Shown piece after piece: positions 11,628 to 20,223 of a DNA stretch of 64,000 nucleotides (position 1 is its first letter; the number at the start of each line of letters is the position of its first letter). Both the position numbers and the translations under genes were made by a program. Origin of the DNA: a bacterium. Its GTDB lineage: Bacteria > Pseudomonadota > Gammaproteobacteria > Pseudomonadales > Moraxellaceae. The stretch is from NCBI GenBank assembly GCA_029945725.1, contig JAQSDB010000008.1:62001-126000 (forward strand), written 5' to 3'. Below the pieces are notes generated by a model, which saw only the letters and a list, made by a program, of their open reading frames with translations, did not search any database and was not told the origin of the DNA.

Positions 11628-12252
11628 TTCGGGAGTCCTTCAGAAGTTTTTTGAGGTCAGTGAGAATGTCCTCAGCCTTGATGATGGAGGTTTTCTCATC
11701 GGCTTCCGGCGCATAAAACAGCATCATCCAGCCCATGGGGTCCATGACGTAAAGATTGCCGGCTTCGGCAGCATGAGCCGTGATGCCGGCAAAGGTTTTA
11801 TCCACGGCGGCCGCTCCGGCATGCACCTGCAAAAATCCCGGAAACTCGCGAGCCATCAAAGCTCCGGTTTCCGCATCGGGCGGTGCCGTCAGCACGACAA
11901 TCTGGCGCACACGATCCGCTTCCTTGCCAAGTGCAACTGTTGTCTGGCGCATCTGGAAAAGACGATTGCGGCAGGCGCTCTCGCATTTTTCCGGCAGCAC
12001 ATACAGCAGCCACCATTTACCCTTGATGGCCTCAGGGCCCAACACAGCGCCCGTGCTGTCACGCGTCGCCAGGCCGGCAAACGCCACAGGCGGCGTCATC
12101 AAATCGCCACGATTGGTTTTGCCACCCGTGTACCAGCCATGCTTGTAGGCCAGATCACCAATGACAAAGGGCAGCACAAAAGAGGCCAGCAAAAGAATGA
12201 GCAGAATACGGTTTTTAAGCGCGCGGGCCTCTACATTAACTGGCTCACTCAT
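11620..12252 (-). CDS. Cytochrome oxidase-associated membrane protein with SCO-like fold
   Basis: This 210-residue protein has one N-terminal transmembrane helix (about residues 14-32) and a soluble, presumably periplasmic domain. It matches the small conserved protein found between SURF1 and ctaA in pseudomonads, which looks like a distant SCO/thioredoxin-fold relative: KGKWWLLYVLPEKCESACR sits where a CxxxC copper site would be and gives Cys-x3-Cys (CESAC). I chose the ATG at 12252 (MSEPV) because the upstream frame overlaps SURF1 and has no membrane start. Both neighbours overlap it by 8 bases. A role in oxidase assembly or copper delivery is inferred from context. Confidence 0.8.
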   Translation of the reverse strand: MSEPVNVEARALKNRILLILLLASFVLPFVIGDLAYKHGWYTGGKTNRGDLMTPPVAFAGLATRDSTGAVLGPEAIKGKWWLLYVLPEKCESACRNRLFQMRQTTVALGKEADRVRQIVVLTAPPDAETGALMAREFPGFLQVHAGAAAVDKTFAGITAHAAEAGNLYVMDPMGWMMLFYAPEADEKTSIIKAEDILTDLKKLLKDSRIG

Positions 12253-13012
12253 GCGAATTGGCTCCGGTCTTGCGAAGATTGACGACAATAAACAGCACCA
12301 GTACGGCAGCGGCCAGTGCAAACCACTGGAAGGCATAAGCGCGATGCTTCTCCGGCCCCATGGCCAGCACATCAGCCGGATTCCATGACCGGACAAAGCC
12401 ATCGGGCGCCGCCGGATCCAGCCTGACCACAAAGGGCCGTAATTCTACACCAAGCGCGCGTGATAATTGATCCATTTCCAGCCGCGGCACACGCAGGGGA
12501 CGCTGCCGGTAATCCGTCTGTCCTACCGTAAAAAAGGCTGATGGCATGGCAAGCGTGCCGCTGACTTCGACAGCAGCGGCCGCCGGCACCACCGGCAACA
12601 GTCCTGCATTCTGGGCCCGCGCCACCCAGCCGCGATTGACCAGAATGAACTGCGTATCGCCGTCCGGCAGAAAGGGCGTGTAAACATGAAAACCGGACTG
12701 CTCTTCATGCGGCTGATTATCCAGAAACAGGGTGCGGCTGTTATCAAACCGGCCGTGTATCTCTATCGGGAAATCGGCGACATCCGGCCCCTGCTGTAAC
12801 ACGACCGCCAATGACAGGGGGGCTTCGTGTGCGCGTGCGGCATAACGCGCCTGCATGACCTCTTTTTCAACAGCCCGTTGCAATTGCCAGCCTGCCAGCC
12901 GGCAAAAGCAGACTATGCCAAGCATGGCCAGCACTACGCCATAACGTGGCGGCGCAAAGACCCGGCCGGCAAACTTCAGTGTTATCAGTGGCTGCTGCAG
13001 AAAAGCGCGCAT
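12245..13012 (-). CDS. SURF1 family cytochrome oxidase assembly protein
   Basis: This is a 255-residue SURF1 protein with the expected two flanking transmembrane helices: one near residues 22-42 and one near 227-246 (FQWFALAAAVLVLFIVVNL). Family segments include CFCRLAGWQLQRAVEKE, FLDNQPHEEQSGFHVYTP and ILVNRGWV. It promotes heme A insertion or maturation of oxidase subunit I. It starts the SURF1-SCO-like-ctaA-cyoE operon and is divergent from the small DUF2909 gene by 36 bases. Confidence 0.92.
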   Translation of the reverse strand: MRAFLQQPLITLKFAGRVFAPPRYGVVLAMLGIVCFCRLAGWQLQRAVEKEVMQARYAARAHEAPLSLAVVLQQGPDVADFPIEIHGRFDNSRTLFLDNQPHEEQSGFHVYTPFLPDGDTQFILVNRGWVARAQNAGLLPVVPAAAAVEVSGTLAMPSAFFTVGQTDYRQRPLRVPRLEMDQLSRALGVELRPFVVRLDPAAPDGFVRSWNPADVLAMGPEKHRAYAFQWFALAAAVLVLFIVVNLRKTGANSHE

Positions 13013-13048
13013 ACAATTCCGGTTCTGTTTTCAAGGGTGAAGTTATTC

Positions 13049-13303
13049 ATGCTGACCAAGATTATTGTCCTGCTCGCCATGCTGGCCGTATTGTTCAGCC
13101 TGTTCAGCGCCCTCTTCCACCTCACCAAAGGCGGTGAAGGCAGTTCGCAGAAAAGCCTGAAGTTCCTGATCTGGCGTCTGGGCTTTTCCATCGCCATTTT
13201 TCTCGGACTTTATCTCGCCTCATTCTTCGGGATCATCGCCCCGCACGGCCTGCCACAGGCGCACAAGCCGGCAACCACATCGGCACCAAGTGCTAACCGG
13301 TAA
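13049..13303 (+). CDS. Small twin-transmembrane protein, DUF2909 type
   Basis: This 84-residue protein has two hydrophobic helices (about residues 3-24 and 43-65) separated by a polar loop (HLTKGGEGSSQKSLKF) and a disordered, proline-rich tail. It matches the twin-transmembrane DUF2909 proteins found in pseudomonad cytochrome oxidase loci. The ATG at 13049 was chosen because hydrophobicity starts there and AAGGGTGAAG lies upstream. It is transcribed against the rest of the locus. Its role is unknown; oxidase assembly is inferred only from position. Confidence 0.82.
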   Translation: MLTKIIVLLAMLAVLFSLFSALFHLTKGGEGSSQKSLKFLIWRLGFSIAIFLGLYLASFFGIIAPHGLPQAHKPATTSAPSANR

Positions 13304-13363
13304 AAACCAGAGATCATCGGCTTCCCTTCCCATCTCGTCATGCCAACCAATGAAACCGTATCG

Positions 13364-13396
13364 AAAAAAAAGCCCGGAGAAATCCGGGCTTTTTTA
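13364..13396. terminator. Bidirectional terminator between the DUF2909 gene and coxC
   Basis: AGCCCGGA and TCCGGGCT pair around a 4-base loop, flanked by A7 on the left and T6 on the right. It therefore works on both strands and ends the convergent DUF2909 and coxC transcripts. Confidence 0.92.
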
Positions 13397-13414
13397 TGCA
13401 TCCTGCGTACCGGA

Positions 13415-14338
13415 TCAGAACCAGTAGACGGCCACAAAAAGAAACAGCCAGACCACGTCCACGAAGTGCCAGTACCAAGCGGTGGCTTCAAAGGCAAAAT
13501 GATTATCCGGCGTCAGATGCCCCTTCATGGTGCGCACGGTCATGGTGATCAACATGATGGTACCGATGGTCACGTGCAACCCATGGAAGCCCGTCAGCAT
13601 GAAGAAGGTTGAACCGTAAATACCGGACTTCAGCGTCAGGCCCATATGCTCATAGGCGTGGATATATTCCTTCGCCTGTAAACTGAGGAAGATGATACCG
13701 AGTGTGAAAGTTGCAATCAGGAAATTGCGCTGCTTGACGCGATCACCCGCCAGAAGAGCGTGATGAGCAAAGGTCAGTGTCACCGACGAGGTAAGCAGCA
13801 ACAGGGTATTGATAAAGGGCAGACCCCAGGGATCCATGGCTTCCGTCATGGTACCGCCTGGCGTTTTGACCAGAGGCCACATGGCCTGGAAGTCGGGCCA
13901 GAGAATTTCATGCGTCATCACGCCACGCTCGCCGACACCGCCGAGCCACGGCACAACCAGCCAGCGCGCATAGAACAGGGCGCCAAAAAAGGCCGCAAAA
14001 AACATGACTTCAGAAAAGATGAACCAGGTCATACCCTGACGATAGGAACGATCCATCTGGGCAGAGTTCATATTGCCAAGGCTTTCCTTGATGGTGTCGC
14101 CAAACCACTTCCACATCAGGAAGAAGACACCAAACAGGCCCAGTGGAAACAGAAAGTTCAGGGTGCCCTTGTTGCTCTGCACGATGCCGGTAGCGTCATG
14201 CGTCTGAATGAAATTGCCGGCACCGATCACCAGAATAAAAAGGATGAATGAACCCAGCATCGGCCAGGGACTGGAGTCCGGTACATAATAACCGGTCGGC
14301 TTCTGGCCGTTGGCCGCGGAGCTGTGATGTTCAGACAT
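13415..14338 (-). CDS. coxC: Cytochrome c oxidase subunit III
   Basis: This 307-residue membrane protein is subunit III of the heme-copper oxidase. Recognisable segments are YYVPDSSPWPMLGS at the start, MTWFIFSEVMFFAAFFGALF, NTLLLLTSSVTLTFAHHAL, GSTFFMLTGFHGLHVTIG and the final ATAWYWHFVDVVWLFLFV. Seven helices are expected. It stabilises the two-subunit core. It is the last gene of the coxB-coxA-ctaG-coxC operon, directly before a strong terminator. Confidence 0.96.
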   Translation of the reverse strand: MSEHHSSAANGQKPTGYYVPDSSPWPMLGSFILFILVIGAGNFIQTHDATGIVQSNKGTLNFLFPLGLFGVFFLMWKWFGDTIKESLGNMNSAQMDRSYRQGMTWFIFSEVMFFAAFFGALFYARWLVVPWLGGVGERGVMTHEILWPDFQAMWPLVKTPGGTMTEAMDPWGLPFINTLLLLTSSVTLTFAHHALLAGDRVKQRNFLIATFTLGIIFLSLQAKEYIHAYEHMGLTLKSGIYGSTFFMLTGFHGLHVTIGTIMLITMTVRTMKGHLTPDNHFAFEATAWYWHFVDVVWLFLFVAVYWF

Positions 14339-14380
14339 GGGTTGTCTCCCTTCGCTTCTTGACTGGCGTACTCGTCAGGT

Positions 14381-14944
14381 TCAACGGTTTGCCGTTTTAA
14401 CCTGATCGGGCTGCTTATAAAATTTATAGGAGAGCGTAATGGTCGTGATGTGTTTGGGTAAAGCCGGATCAATGTAGAAGATCATCGGCATACTCTTTTC
14501 AGCACCACCCTCCAGACGCTGTTCACTAAAACAGAAACATTCCGTTTTTTTAAAATACTGCGCCGCTTCTGCCGGCGATATGGACGGAACAGCACGTCCG
14601 GTAATCGCTCGCTTGTCGCGGTTTTTCACAAAGAACATGGTCTTTGTGATCTCACCCGGATGCACCCTCACAGAAGGCATACCCCGGCGAAAATCCCAAG
14701 GCAGGGCACTGTCGGTATCGACCAGAAACTCCACTGCCACGGTGCGCGAAACATCGGTATGCAGGGATGCCGCTGCTGCCTTGTTCGACCCCTTGCCGTT
14801 AAGGCCGGTAATCTCGCAAAACACATCGTAAATCGGCGGCATCACGAACACTGCAAACGCAAACATGGCCACTACTACAAGCGCCAGACGCCATAACAGG
14901 CGCTGGTTTTGCCGTGCCGTACTCTGTTCGTTTTCAGGTTTCAC
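14381..14944 (-). CDS. ctaG: Cytochrome c oxidase assembly protein CtaG (Cox11)
   Basis: This is a Cox11-type copper chaperone for the CuB site of subunit I. One N-terminal transmembrane helix (about residues 18-40) precedes a periplasmic Ig-like domain. The copper motif is KTECFCFSEQ (CFCF), and FYIDPALP near the end is characteristic. Two GTG starts are possible. The one at 14944 has GGGGG about 9 bases upstream and gives 187 residues, near the family size; the one at 14986 has no ribosome site. It lies between coxA and coxC, the usual place. Confidence 0.92.
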   Translation of the reverse strand: MKPENEQSTARQNQRLLWRLALVVVAMFAFAVFVMPPIYDVFCEITGLNGKGSNKAAAASLHTDVSRTVAVEFLVDTDSALPWDFRRGMPSVRVHPGEITKTMFFVKNRDKRAITGRAVPSISPAEAAQYFKKTECFCFSEQRLEGGAEKSMPMIFYIDPALPKHITTITLSYKFYKQPDQVKTANR

Positions 14945-15034
14945 GTTACCGGACCCCCAAGCCTGCAGGCCTTGAGGGCTCGGCACTATAAAGAGTAACC
15001 GGGCATCCCTGCCCGGCTGACTTGCCGACCTGAA

Positions 15035-16630
15035 TCACTTGACCACAGGAGGCTCGGTGAACGTGTGGTAAGGCGCCGGGCTGTCTACCGTCCACTCCAG
15101 TCCATGAGCACCTTCCCAGACCTGGGCATCAACCTTCACGCCCTTCTTGGCAGTCAGCAGTACCGCGAGGAAAAGCAGCTGCGACAAACCGAACCAGAAA
15201 CCACCAATCGAAATCCAGAAGTTCAGATCAGCAAACTGCTGTGGATAATCGGCATAACGACGTGCCATGCCGGCCAGCCCCACAAAGTGCATGGGGAAGA
15301 ACAGCAGGTTCACCGACAGCAGCGAGTTCCAGAAGTGCCACTTTGCCAGCGTGGTGTTGTACATGTGGCCGGTCCACTTTGGCAGCCAGTAATAGGCCCC
15401 GGCAAACATGGAGAACAGCGCACCAGACACCAGCACATAGTGGAAATGTGCCACCACGAAGTAGGTATCCTGATACTGGTAATCCACCGGCGTAATGGCC
15501 AGCATCAAACCGGAGAAACCGCCAATGGTAAACAGGATCACGAAGCTGATCGCAAACAGCATGGGCACTTCAAACGTCATCGAACCCTTCCACATAGTGG
15601 CGACCCAGTTGAACACCTTCACGCCCGTGGGTACGGAAATGAGCATGGTCATGTACATGTAGAACAGCGAACCGGCCAGAGGCAGGCCCGTAGTGAACAT
15701 GTGATGCGCCCATACCACGAAAGAGAGCAACGCAATGGAAGCCGTCGCATACACCATGGAGGCATAACCAAACAGCGGCTTGCGTGCAAAGGTCGGGATA
15801 ACGGCGGACACGATTCCGAAAGACGGCAGAATCATGATGTACACCTCGGGATGACCGAAGAACCAGAAAACATGCTGGAACAATACGGGGTCACCGCCAC
15901 CAGCGGCACTGAAGAAGCTGGTACCGAAGTGACGATCCGTCAGCATCATGGTGACCACACCGGCCAGCACGGGCATCACGGCAATCAGCAGGAAGGCGGT
16001 AATCAGCCATGTCCATACGAACAGCGGCATCTTCATGAAAGTCATGCCGGGAGCGCGCAGATTGAAAATCGTCACGACCACGTTGATGGCACCCAGAATC
16101 GACGAAATACCCATCAAATGCACAGAGAAAATGAAAAAGTCGGTGCTGGCAGGGCCGTAGGTTGTCGACAACGGTGCGTAGAAGGTCCAGCCGAAGTTCG
16201 GTGCCGCACCCAAGCCCATAATGGACATGATCACGGAGAAAATCAGGATGCTGAACGCAAACGGCAACAGCCAGAAACTGAACAGGTTCAGACGAGGCAG
16301 CGCCATGTCAGGCGCGCCAATCATCAGCGGTACCATCCAGTTTGCAAAGCCCGTAAAGGCCGGCATGATGGCGCCGAACACCATGATAAGGCCGTGCACG
16401 GTGGTCATCTGATTGAAAAAGTCAGGTTGCACCAGCTGCAGGCCGGGATACATCAGCTCGGCACGAATCACCATTGCCGCCAGACCACCACAGAGCAGCA
16501 TGGTAAAGGCGAAAATCAGGTACATCGAACCGATGTCCTTGTGATTCGAGGTAGTGAATATGCGCCGCCAGAACGGCGCCAGCTCGTGATGAGCGTGATC
16601 GTTATGATCGTGGGAAGCAGCGTGACTCAT
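15035..16630 (-). CDS. coxA: Cytochrome c oxidase subunit I
   Basis: This is the 531-residue catalytic subunit of an aa3-type oxidase. All marker segments are present: TTVHGLIMVFGAIMP with a low-spin heme histidine, WFFGHPEVYIMILP with the CuB histidine and cross-linked tyrosine, VWAHHMFTTG, and TYFVVAHFHYVL with the histidines for the two hemes. A histidine-rich N-terminus (HAASHDHNDHAHHELAP) precedes the first helix. It binds heme a, heme a3 and CuB and pumps protons. It is coupled to coxB, 19 bases upstream. Confidence 0.98.
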   Translation of the reverse strand: MSHAASHDHNDHAHHELAPFWRRIFTTSNHKDIGSMYLIFAFTMLLCGGLAAMVIRAELMYPGLQLVQPDFFNQMTTVHGLIMVFGAIMPAFTGFANWMVPLMIGAPDMALPRLNLFSFWLLPFAFSILIFSVIMSIMGLGAAPNFGWTFYAPLSTTYGPASTDFFIFSVHLMGISSILGAINVVVTIFNLRAPGMTFMKMPLFVWTWLITAFLLIAVMPVLAGVVTMMLTDRHFGTSFFSAAGGGDPVLFQHVFWFFGHPEVYIMILPSFGIVSAVIPTFARKPLFGYASMVYATASIALLSFVVWAHHMFTTGLPLAGSLFYMYMTMLISVPTGVKVFNWVATMWKGSMTFEVPMLFAISFVILFTIGGFSGLMLAITPVDYQYQDTYFVVAHFHYVLVSGALFSMFAGAYYWLPKWTGHMYNTTLAKWHFWNSLLSVNLLFFPMHFVGLAGMARRYADYPQQFADLNFWISIGGFWFGLSQLLFLAVLLTAKKGVKVDAQVWEGAHGLEWTVDSPAPYHTFTEPPVVK

Positions 16631-16649
16631 TTCTATATCTCCCCTTGAT

Positions 16650-17840
16650 TTACTTGGTCACAACATCAGACGGCTGAACGAGATCGCCGGTGTTGTTGCC
16701 CCAGGCGTTACGTTCGAAAGTAATCACAGCAGCCATTTCCTTGGGCGAAAGGATGCCCTTCCATGCCGGCATGGCATTCTTGCCTGCATTCACGATCTGG
16801 ATGTGGTCGGCTCGGCGAGCCTTGTCAGCGGCAATCTTGGAGCCCTTGAGCGCAGGGAACATCGGCGGCATGCCAACACCACCCGCCTGGTGGCAGGCCA
16901 CGCACTTGCCGTTATAGACCTCTTCGCCAAGCTTGCTGGCTTCTGCAACGTCCGCAAACTTGTAGTCAACGGAATTCGCAGCCGCCTTGGCTTCTTCTTC
17001 CGACTTGACCTTGGTTTCCTTCAGCCAGACACCGAAATCCGTCTGCGACTTTGCTTCCACCACAATGGGCATGAAGGCGTGATCCTTGCCGCACAATTCA
17101 GCGCAACGACCACGGTAAATTCCTTCCTTACCAACGGGTACGTTCACCCAGACTTCATTGATGAAGCCGGGAATGGCGTCTTTCTTGATGGCGAAGTCAG
17201 GCACCCACCAGGCATGAATCACGTCGTCAGACGTCACCAGGAAGCGAACCTTCTTGCCCGTAGGAATGACCAGCGGCTTGTCGACTTCAGCGAGATAGTG
17301 CGGATTCTTCACAAAGTCCGGCTGGTTCTTGCTCATATTGAGCAAGCCCTTGCCCTGATGCTCGTAAGCATCACGCGGCGTACTCAGTACGGACAGGAAG
17401 CCGAGGCCCACATCCTTCTGGTCGCCATAGGAGAGATATTCGTAATGCCATTTCCACTGCGAACCGGTCACCCGCACAGTGAGGTCAGCATCACCGGAAT
17501 CATTCATGGCAATCAACACGCGCGTGGCAGGAATCGCCATAACGATGAGAATGATGAAAGGAACGATGGTCCAGATCACTTCCACAAGCGTGCTTTCATG
17601 GAAGTCGGCAGGCTTGACGCCCTTGGACTTGCGATGGGCAAAAATGGAATAAAACATCATCCCGAATACACCCACACCAATAACCATGCAGATGTACAAC
17701 ATGAAGCGGTGAAGCTCGAAAACCTTATGACTGATATCCGTGGCACCCGGCGTCATGTCGAACTGAATCGCCATCGCAGTCGAGGCCATGACCAGCGTGG
17801 CAATAGCCACACCGGTACGGAGGATAAGAGATGACCGCAT
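16650..17840 (-). CDS. coxB: Cytochrome c oxidase subunit II with fused cytochrome c domain
   Basis: This is a 396-residue subunit II. An N-terminal signal sequence (MRSSLILRTGVAIATLVMAS, Ala-x-Ala cleavage near residue 23) is followed by two membrane helices (about 45-65 and 85-110). The CuA domain has CAELCGKDHAFMP with both cysteines, histidine and methionine. A C-terminal extension of about 95 residues carries a class I cytochrome c with CVACH and the methionine segment AMPAW. This makes it a caa3-type subunit that carries its own electron donor domain. The ATG at 17840 has GGGAG about 8 bases upstream. It leads the oxidase operon. Confidence 0.97.
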   Translation of the reverse strand: MRSSLILRTGVAIATLVMASTAMAIQFDMTPGATDISHKVFELHRFMLYICMVIGVGVFGMMFYSIFAHRKSKGVKPADFHESTLVEVIWTIVPFIILIVMAIPATRVLIAMNDSGDADLTVRVTGSQWKWHYEYLSYGDQKDVGLGFLSVLSTPRDAYEHQGKGLLNMSKNQPDFVKNPHYLAEVDKPLVIPTGKKVRFLVTSDDVIHAWWVPDFAIKKDAIPGFINEVWVNVPVGKEGIYRGRCAELCGKDHAFMPIVVEAKSQTDFGVWLKETKVKSEEEAKAAANSVDYKFADVAEASKLGEEVYNGKCVACHQAGGVGMPPMFPALKGSKIAADKARRADHIQIVNAGKNAMPAWKGILSPKEMAAVITFERNAWGNNTGDLVQPSDVVTK

Positions 17841-18238
17841 GCGTCTACTCCCGATTGCAGGGCGAACCCGCCTGAGATTCAGGCTCGCCTTCTTCTTTTT
17901 TGAGCCGGATGACGCGTCGGCAACGACTGTCCGGCAGTAACTGTTACCCGTGAAATCGAAACCTCCCAAAGGACATAATGCCCTCTGCATTTCGGCAGAA
18001 GCATGTGAATGTCACTTCGAGGTGCTTTTGAACAGCAGACTGGACTGCCCGACTACAAGGATGCTGCCCTCGCAATGGCCAGAAAAGCGACCATTGTTTC
18101 GGCTGCGTAATGTATGGGCTGTGCGGAATGATGTCCATACGGCCAACGGGATTTTTCCGGGTATTTTTAATGGGAAAACGCCGAAAAAGGCCGCTCGCGT
18201 GGCATGCCCGCTCTCGCGAGCCCGCCAGAAACGCTCTC
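17841..18238 (-). promoter_or_regulatory. Leader and promoter region of the oxidase operon
   Basis: These 398 bases hold no convincing gene. Next to coxB, on the minus strand, the leader can form a stem from CCTGA/TCAGG and outer GGCGA/TCGCC arms (about 17860-17889), preceded by an A/G-rich run. The oxidase promoter must lie here, but no single -35/-10 pair stands out. Confidence 0.45.
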
Positions 18239-19237
18239 TCACCGGGGCGCCTGCAACAAGCCCTCTACATCAGCAAGATCGGTCTGGGCACGATTCAGGT
18301 AGTTCGCCATGACCAGCGAATGATTGGCAAAGAGCCCGAAACCGGAACCATTCAGAATGACAGGACTCCATACCGCCTGCTGCGTCGCCTCCAGCTCATG
18401 AATGGCTGCGCGCAAACTAAGACCCGCCTGCTGGCGCGCCAGCTCCGGGCCAAAATCAACCTCAACGGCCTTCAGCAGATGCAACAATGCCCATGCACTG
18501 CCACGCGCCTCATAAAAAACATCATCGACCTGCCACCAGGAAGTCTCTTCCAGACGAGGCAAGACCCGCACGCCTTCGCCAACGACAACCGTCGGGGTAT
18601 CCGGCAGGGCCGCATTGAGCCGAGCAGAAAGCCGCCCCAGATTGGCCGTTGCATCACCCAGCCAGTGCTGCAGGTATATGGCGCGCGGATAGAATCTTGC
18701 ATCCTTGCCTGCCGCGAGGCGCCGGCCATAGGCCGCTACGGATTCGCTGCCGCGACGAAACTCGCCTTCAGCTGCAGGCAAGACCCATGAATCGGCATTG
18801 GCATTGAAGGCCGTCTCGGCAACCGCAAGATCAGCATCCTCGATGAACTGGGCATGGGAAAGACTCATGTCGCGATGCAGGGCGCGCGTCATGTCACGCA
18901 CCTGATGCAGCACACCCAGCTCCCAGGCAGGAATATTGTCGAGAAAAAGCCCGGGAGGCAGCATGTCATTACGCAGATAACCACCGCGCTTGTCGAGCAA
19001 GGTACCACTCACCCGCGCCAATGTTTCCGCCAGCACCACTCCAGGCGGAGCATGCCCGGAGTCAGAAGCCGCCACAGCAAAAGACTCGGGCTCCCGACTC
19101 CAGTACCAGCCAAAAGCCAGCTGCAGCAAAAGACAAAGCAAAAACAGGCTAAAAAGAACTGCTGCATGATCCGCCAGCGCCCAGCGCTCGCGCCACACCC
19201 CCCACTGCTGAATAAGCCTGTCCTGCCAACTATCCAT
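18239..19237 (-). CDS. DUF2333 family inner-membrane protein
   Basis: This 332-residue protein resembles DUF2333 proteins of gammaproteobacteria. It has one N-terminal transmembrane helix (about residues 27-46, VLFSLFLLCLLLQLAFGWYW) and a long periplasmic helical domain. Conserved-looking segments are DNIPAWELGVLHQVRDMTRALHR (split across residues 98-120) and SWWQVDDVFYEARGSAWALLHLL. I chose the ATG at 19237 (MDSWQDRL) because it places the helix properly; the upstream residues look non-coding. The function is unknown. It is divergent from the thioredoxin gene. Confidence 0.82.
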   Translation of the reverse strand: MDSWQDRLIQQWGVWRERWALADHAAVLFSLFLLCLLLQLAFGWYWSREPESFAVAASDSGHAPPGVVLAETLARVSGTLLDKRGGYLRNDMLPPGLFLDNIPAWELGVLHQVRDMTRALHRDMSLSHAQFIEDADLAVAETAFNANADSWVLPAAEGEFRRGSESVAAYGRRLAAGKDARFYPRAIYLQHWLGDATANLGRLSARLNAALPDTPTVVVGEGVRVLPRLEETSWWQVDDVFYEARGSAWALLHLLKAVEVDFGPELARQQAGLSLRAAIHELEATQQAVWSPVILNGSGFGLFANHSLVMANYLNRAQTDLADVEGLLQAPR

Positions 19238-19403
19238 TACTGTCCGGGGCACCCGCGAGAAGATACAAAAAGTATTGCCTGCACTCATGCAGGCGCTGCA
19301 AGCAGGCGATTCTACACATTCTGCCCGGGGCACTATAAGCCCGGCGGGCAAATCAATACCGGCCATGGATATTTATGGCGAGCTTGCCTAGTATCGCGCC
19401 CCC

Positions 19404-19967
19404 ATGAAGAACGCTCTCATTTTCCTTCTTGCCAGCGCCCTGCTGGCACTCCCCGGACTCTGGCTTCTGCTGCGCCAGCATGGCCGCCGGACCCTGCTGG
19501 TTGCGATTCCGCTGCTTCTGCTGGCAACCGCTTCCTCCTATACAGGCATACGCCTGTGGCAGGAAAACCCGGCAACACCCGCCTTCCAACTGAATACCCC
19601 CCCCGGCCGGTTTCAAGTCATCCGCCCTGCCGAACTGCCTGCCGCCTTGGCCGCCAGCCATGGACGCCCCGTCCTGCTGGAGTTTTATGCCGACTGGTGC
19701 AGCAGCTGCGTAGTCTGGAAAACAACCGTCTTCAATCGGCCGGATGTACAAGCCGCGATGACGCCATTGCAGCTACTACAGATTGACGCCAGTGAACTCG
19801 GCCCCGACGTGCAGGCACTGCTGGATCAGCACCACCTGAACGGCCTTCCAGCCATCCTTGTTTATGACAAAAACGGGCAAGAGCACCCCGAGCTCAGGCT
19901 ACTGGGAGAGATGGCCGCGCCAGACTTCATTGACTGGATCAAGCACCGCCTCCTGTCGTCGCTGTAA
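19404..19967 (+). CDS. Membrane-anchored thioredoxin-like protein (DsbD-gamma type)
   Basis: This 187-residue protein has two N-terminal hydrophobic segments (about 5-23 and 29-47) and a thioredoxin domain from about residue 70. The active site DWCSSC gives Cys99 and Cys102, and FYADWCSSCVVWKTTVF matches the C-terminal domain of DsbD rather than thioredoxin itself. The fold ends with the cis-proline region LNGLPAILVYDKNG. It probably passes reductant in the periplasm or next to the membrane. No other Dsb gene is near; DsbD in such bacteria is often one full-length protein, so its partner is unclear. Confidence 0.87.
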   Translation: MKNALIFLLASALLALPGLWLLLRQHGRRTLLVAIPLLLLATASSYTGIRLWQENPATPAFQLNTPPGRFQVIRPAELPAALAASHGRPVLLEFYADWCSSCVVWKTTVFNRPDVQAAMTPLQLLQIDASELGPDVQALLDQHHLNGLPAILVYDKNGQEHPELRLLGEMAAPDFIDWIKHRLLSSL

Positions 19968-20096
19968 TTGATCTGTCGTTGCCATGCCCGGTCGCTTTGG
20001 GTATTGTGCGTCGAACTTCTGGCATTTCGCTGATAGATGGCCGGTTTTGCACAGAAAACCCGGGCACACATTTTGTTGCCAAGTACGCAGGATCAG

Positions 20097-20210
20097 GCCT
20101 TGGCGCGTCAGGCCCGCCAAGGCAAAATACGGAACCAGTCAGTCACATACAAAATAACCCCAAGGAATTGCTCCTGCGCTGCCCGTCAATGGCAGACAGG
20201 CGGCGCAGGA
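20097..20210 (+). promoter_or_regulatory. Two hairpins in the aroQ-accBC leader
   Basis: The first hairpin pairs GCCTTGGCG (20097-20105) with CGCCAAGGC (20115-20123). The second pairs TCCTGCGC (20172-20179) with GCGCAGGA (20203-20210), with inner TGCC/GGCA. The only Shine-Dalgarno-like AGGA (20207-20210) lies inside the second stem, 13 bases from the ATG. A role in translation control is inferred, not shown. Confidence 0.5.
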
Positions 20211-20223
20211 ACTGCGACACATC

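Noticed and set aside
15065-16648. A 527-codon open frame antisense to coxA
   Set aside because: It is exactly opposite the cytochrome oxidase gene, has low complexity rich in His, Gln and Arg, and no family resemblance. It arises from GC-rich codon use.
19968-20223. A small gene in the gap before aroQ
   Set aside because: Short open frames exist, but they are interrupted by strong stems and lack ribosome sites; the region is better read as leader and promoter.
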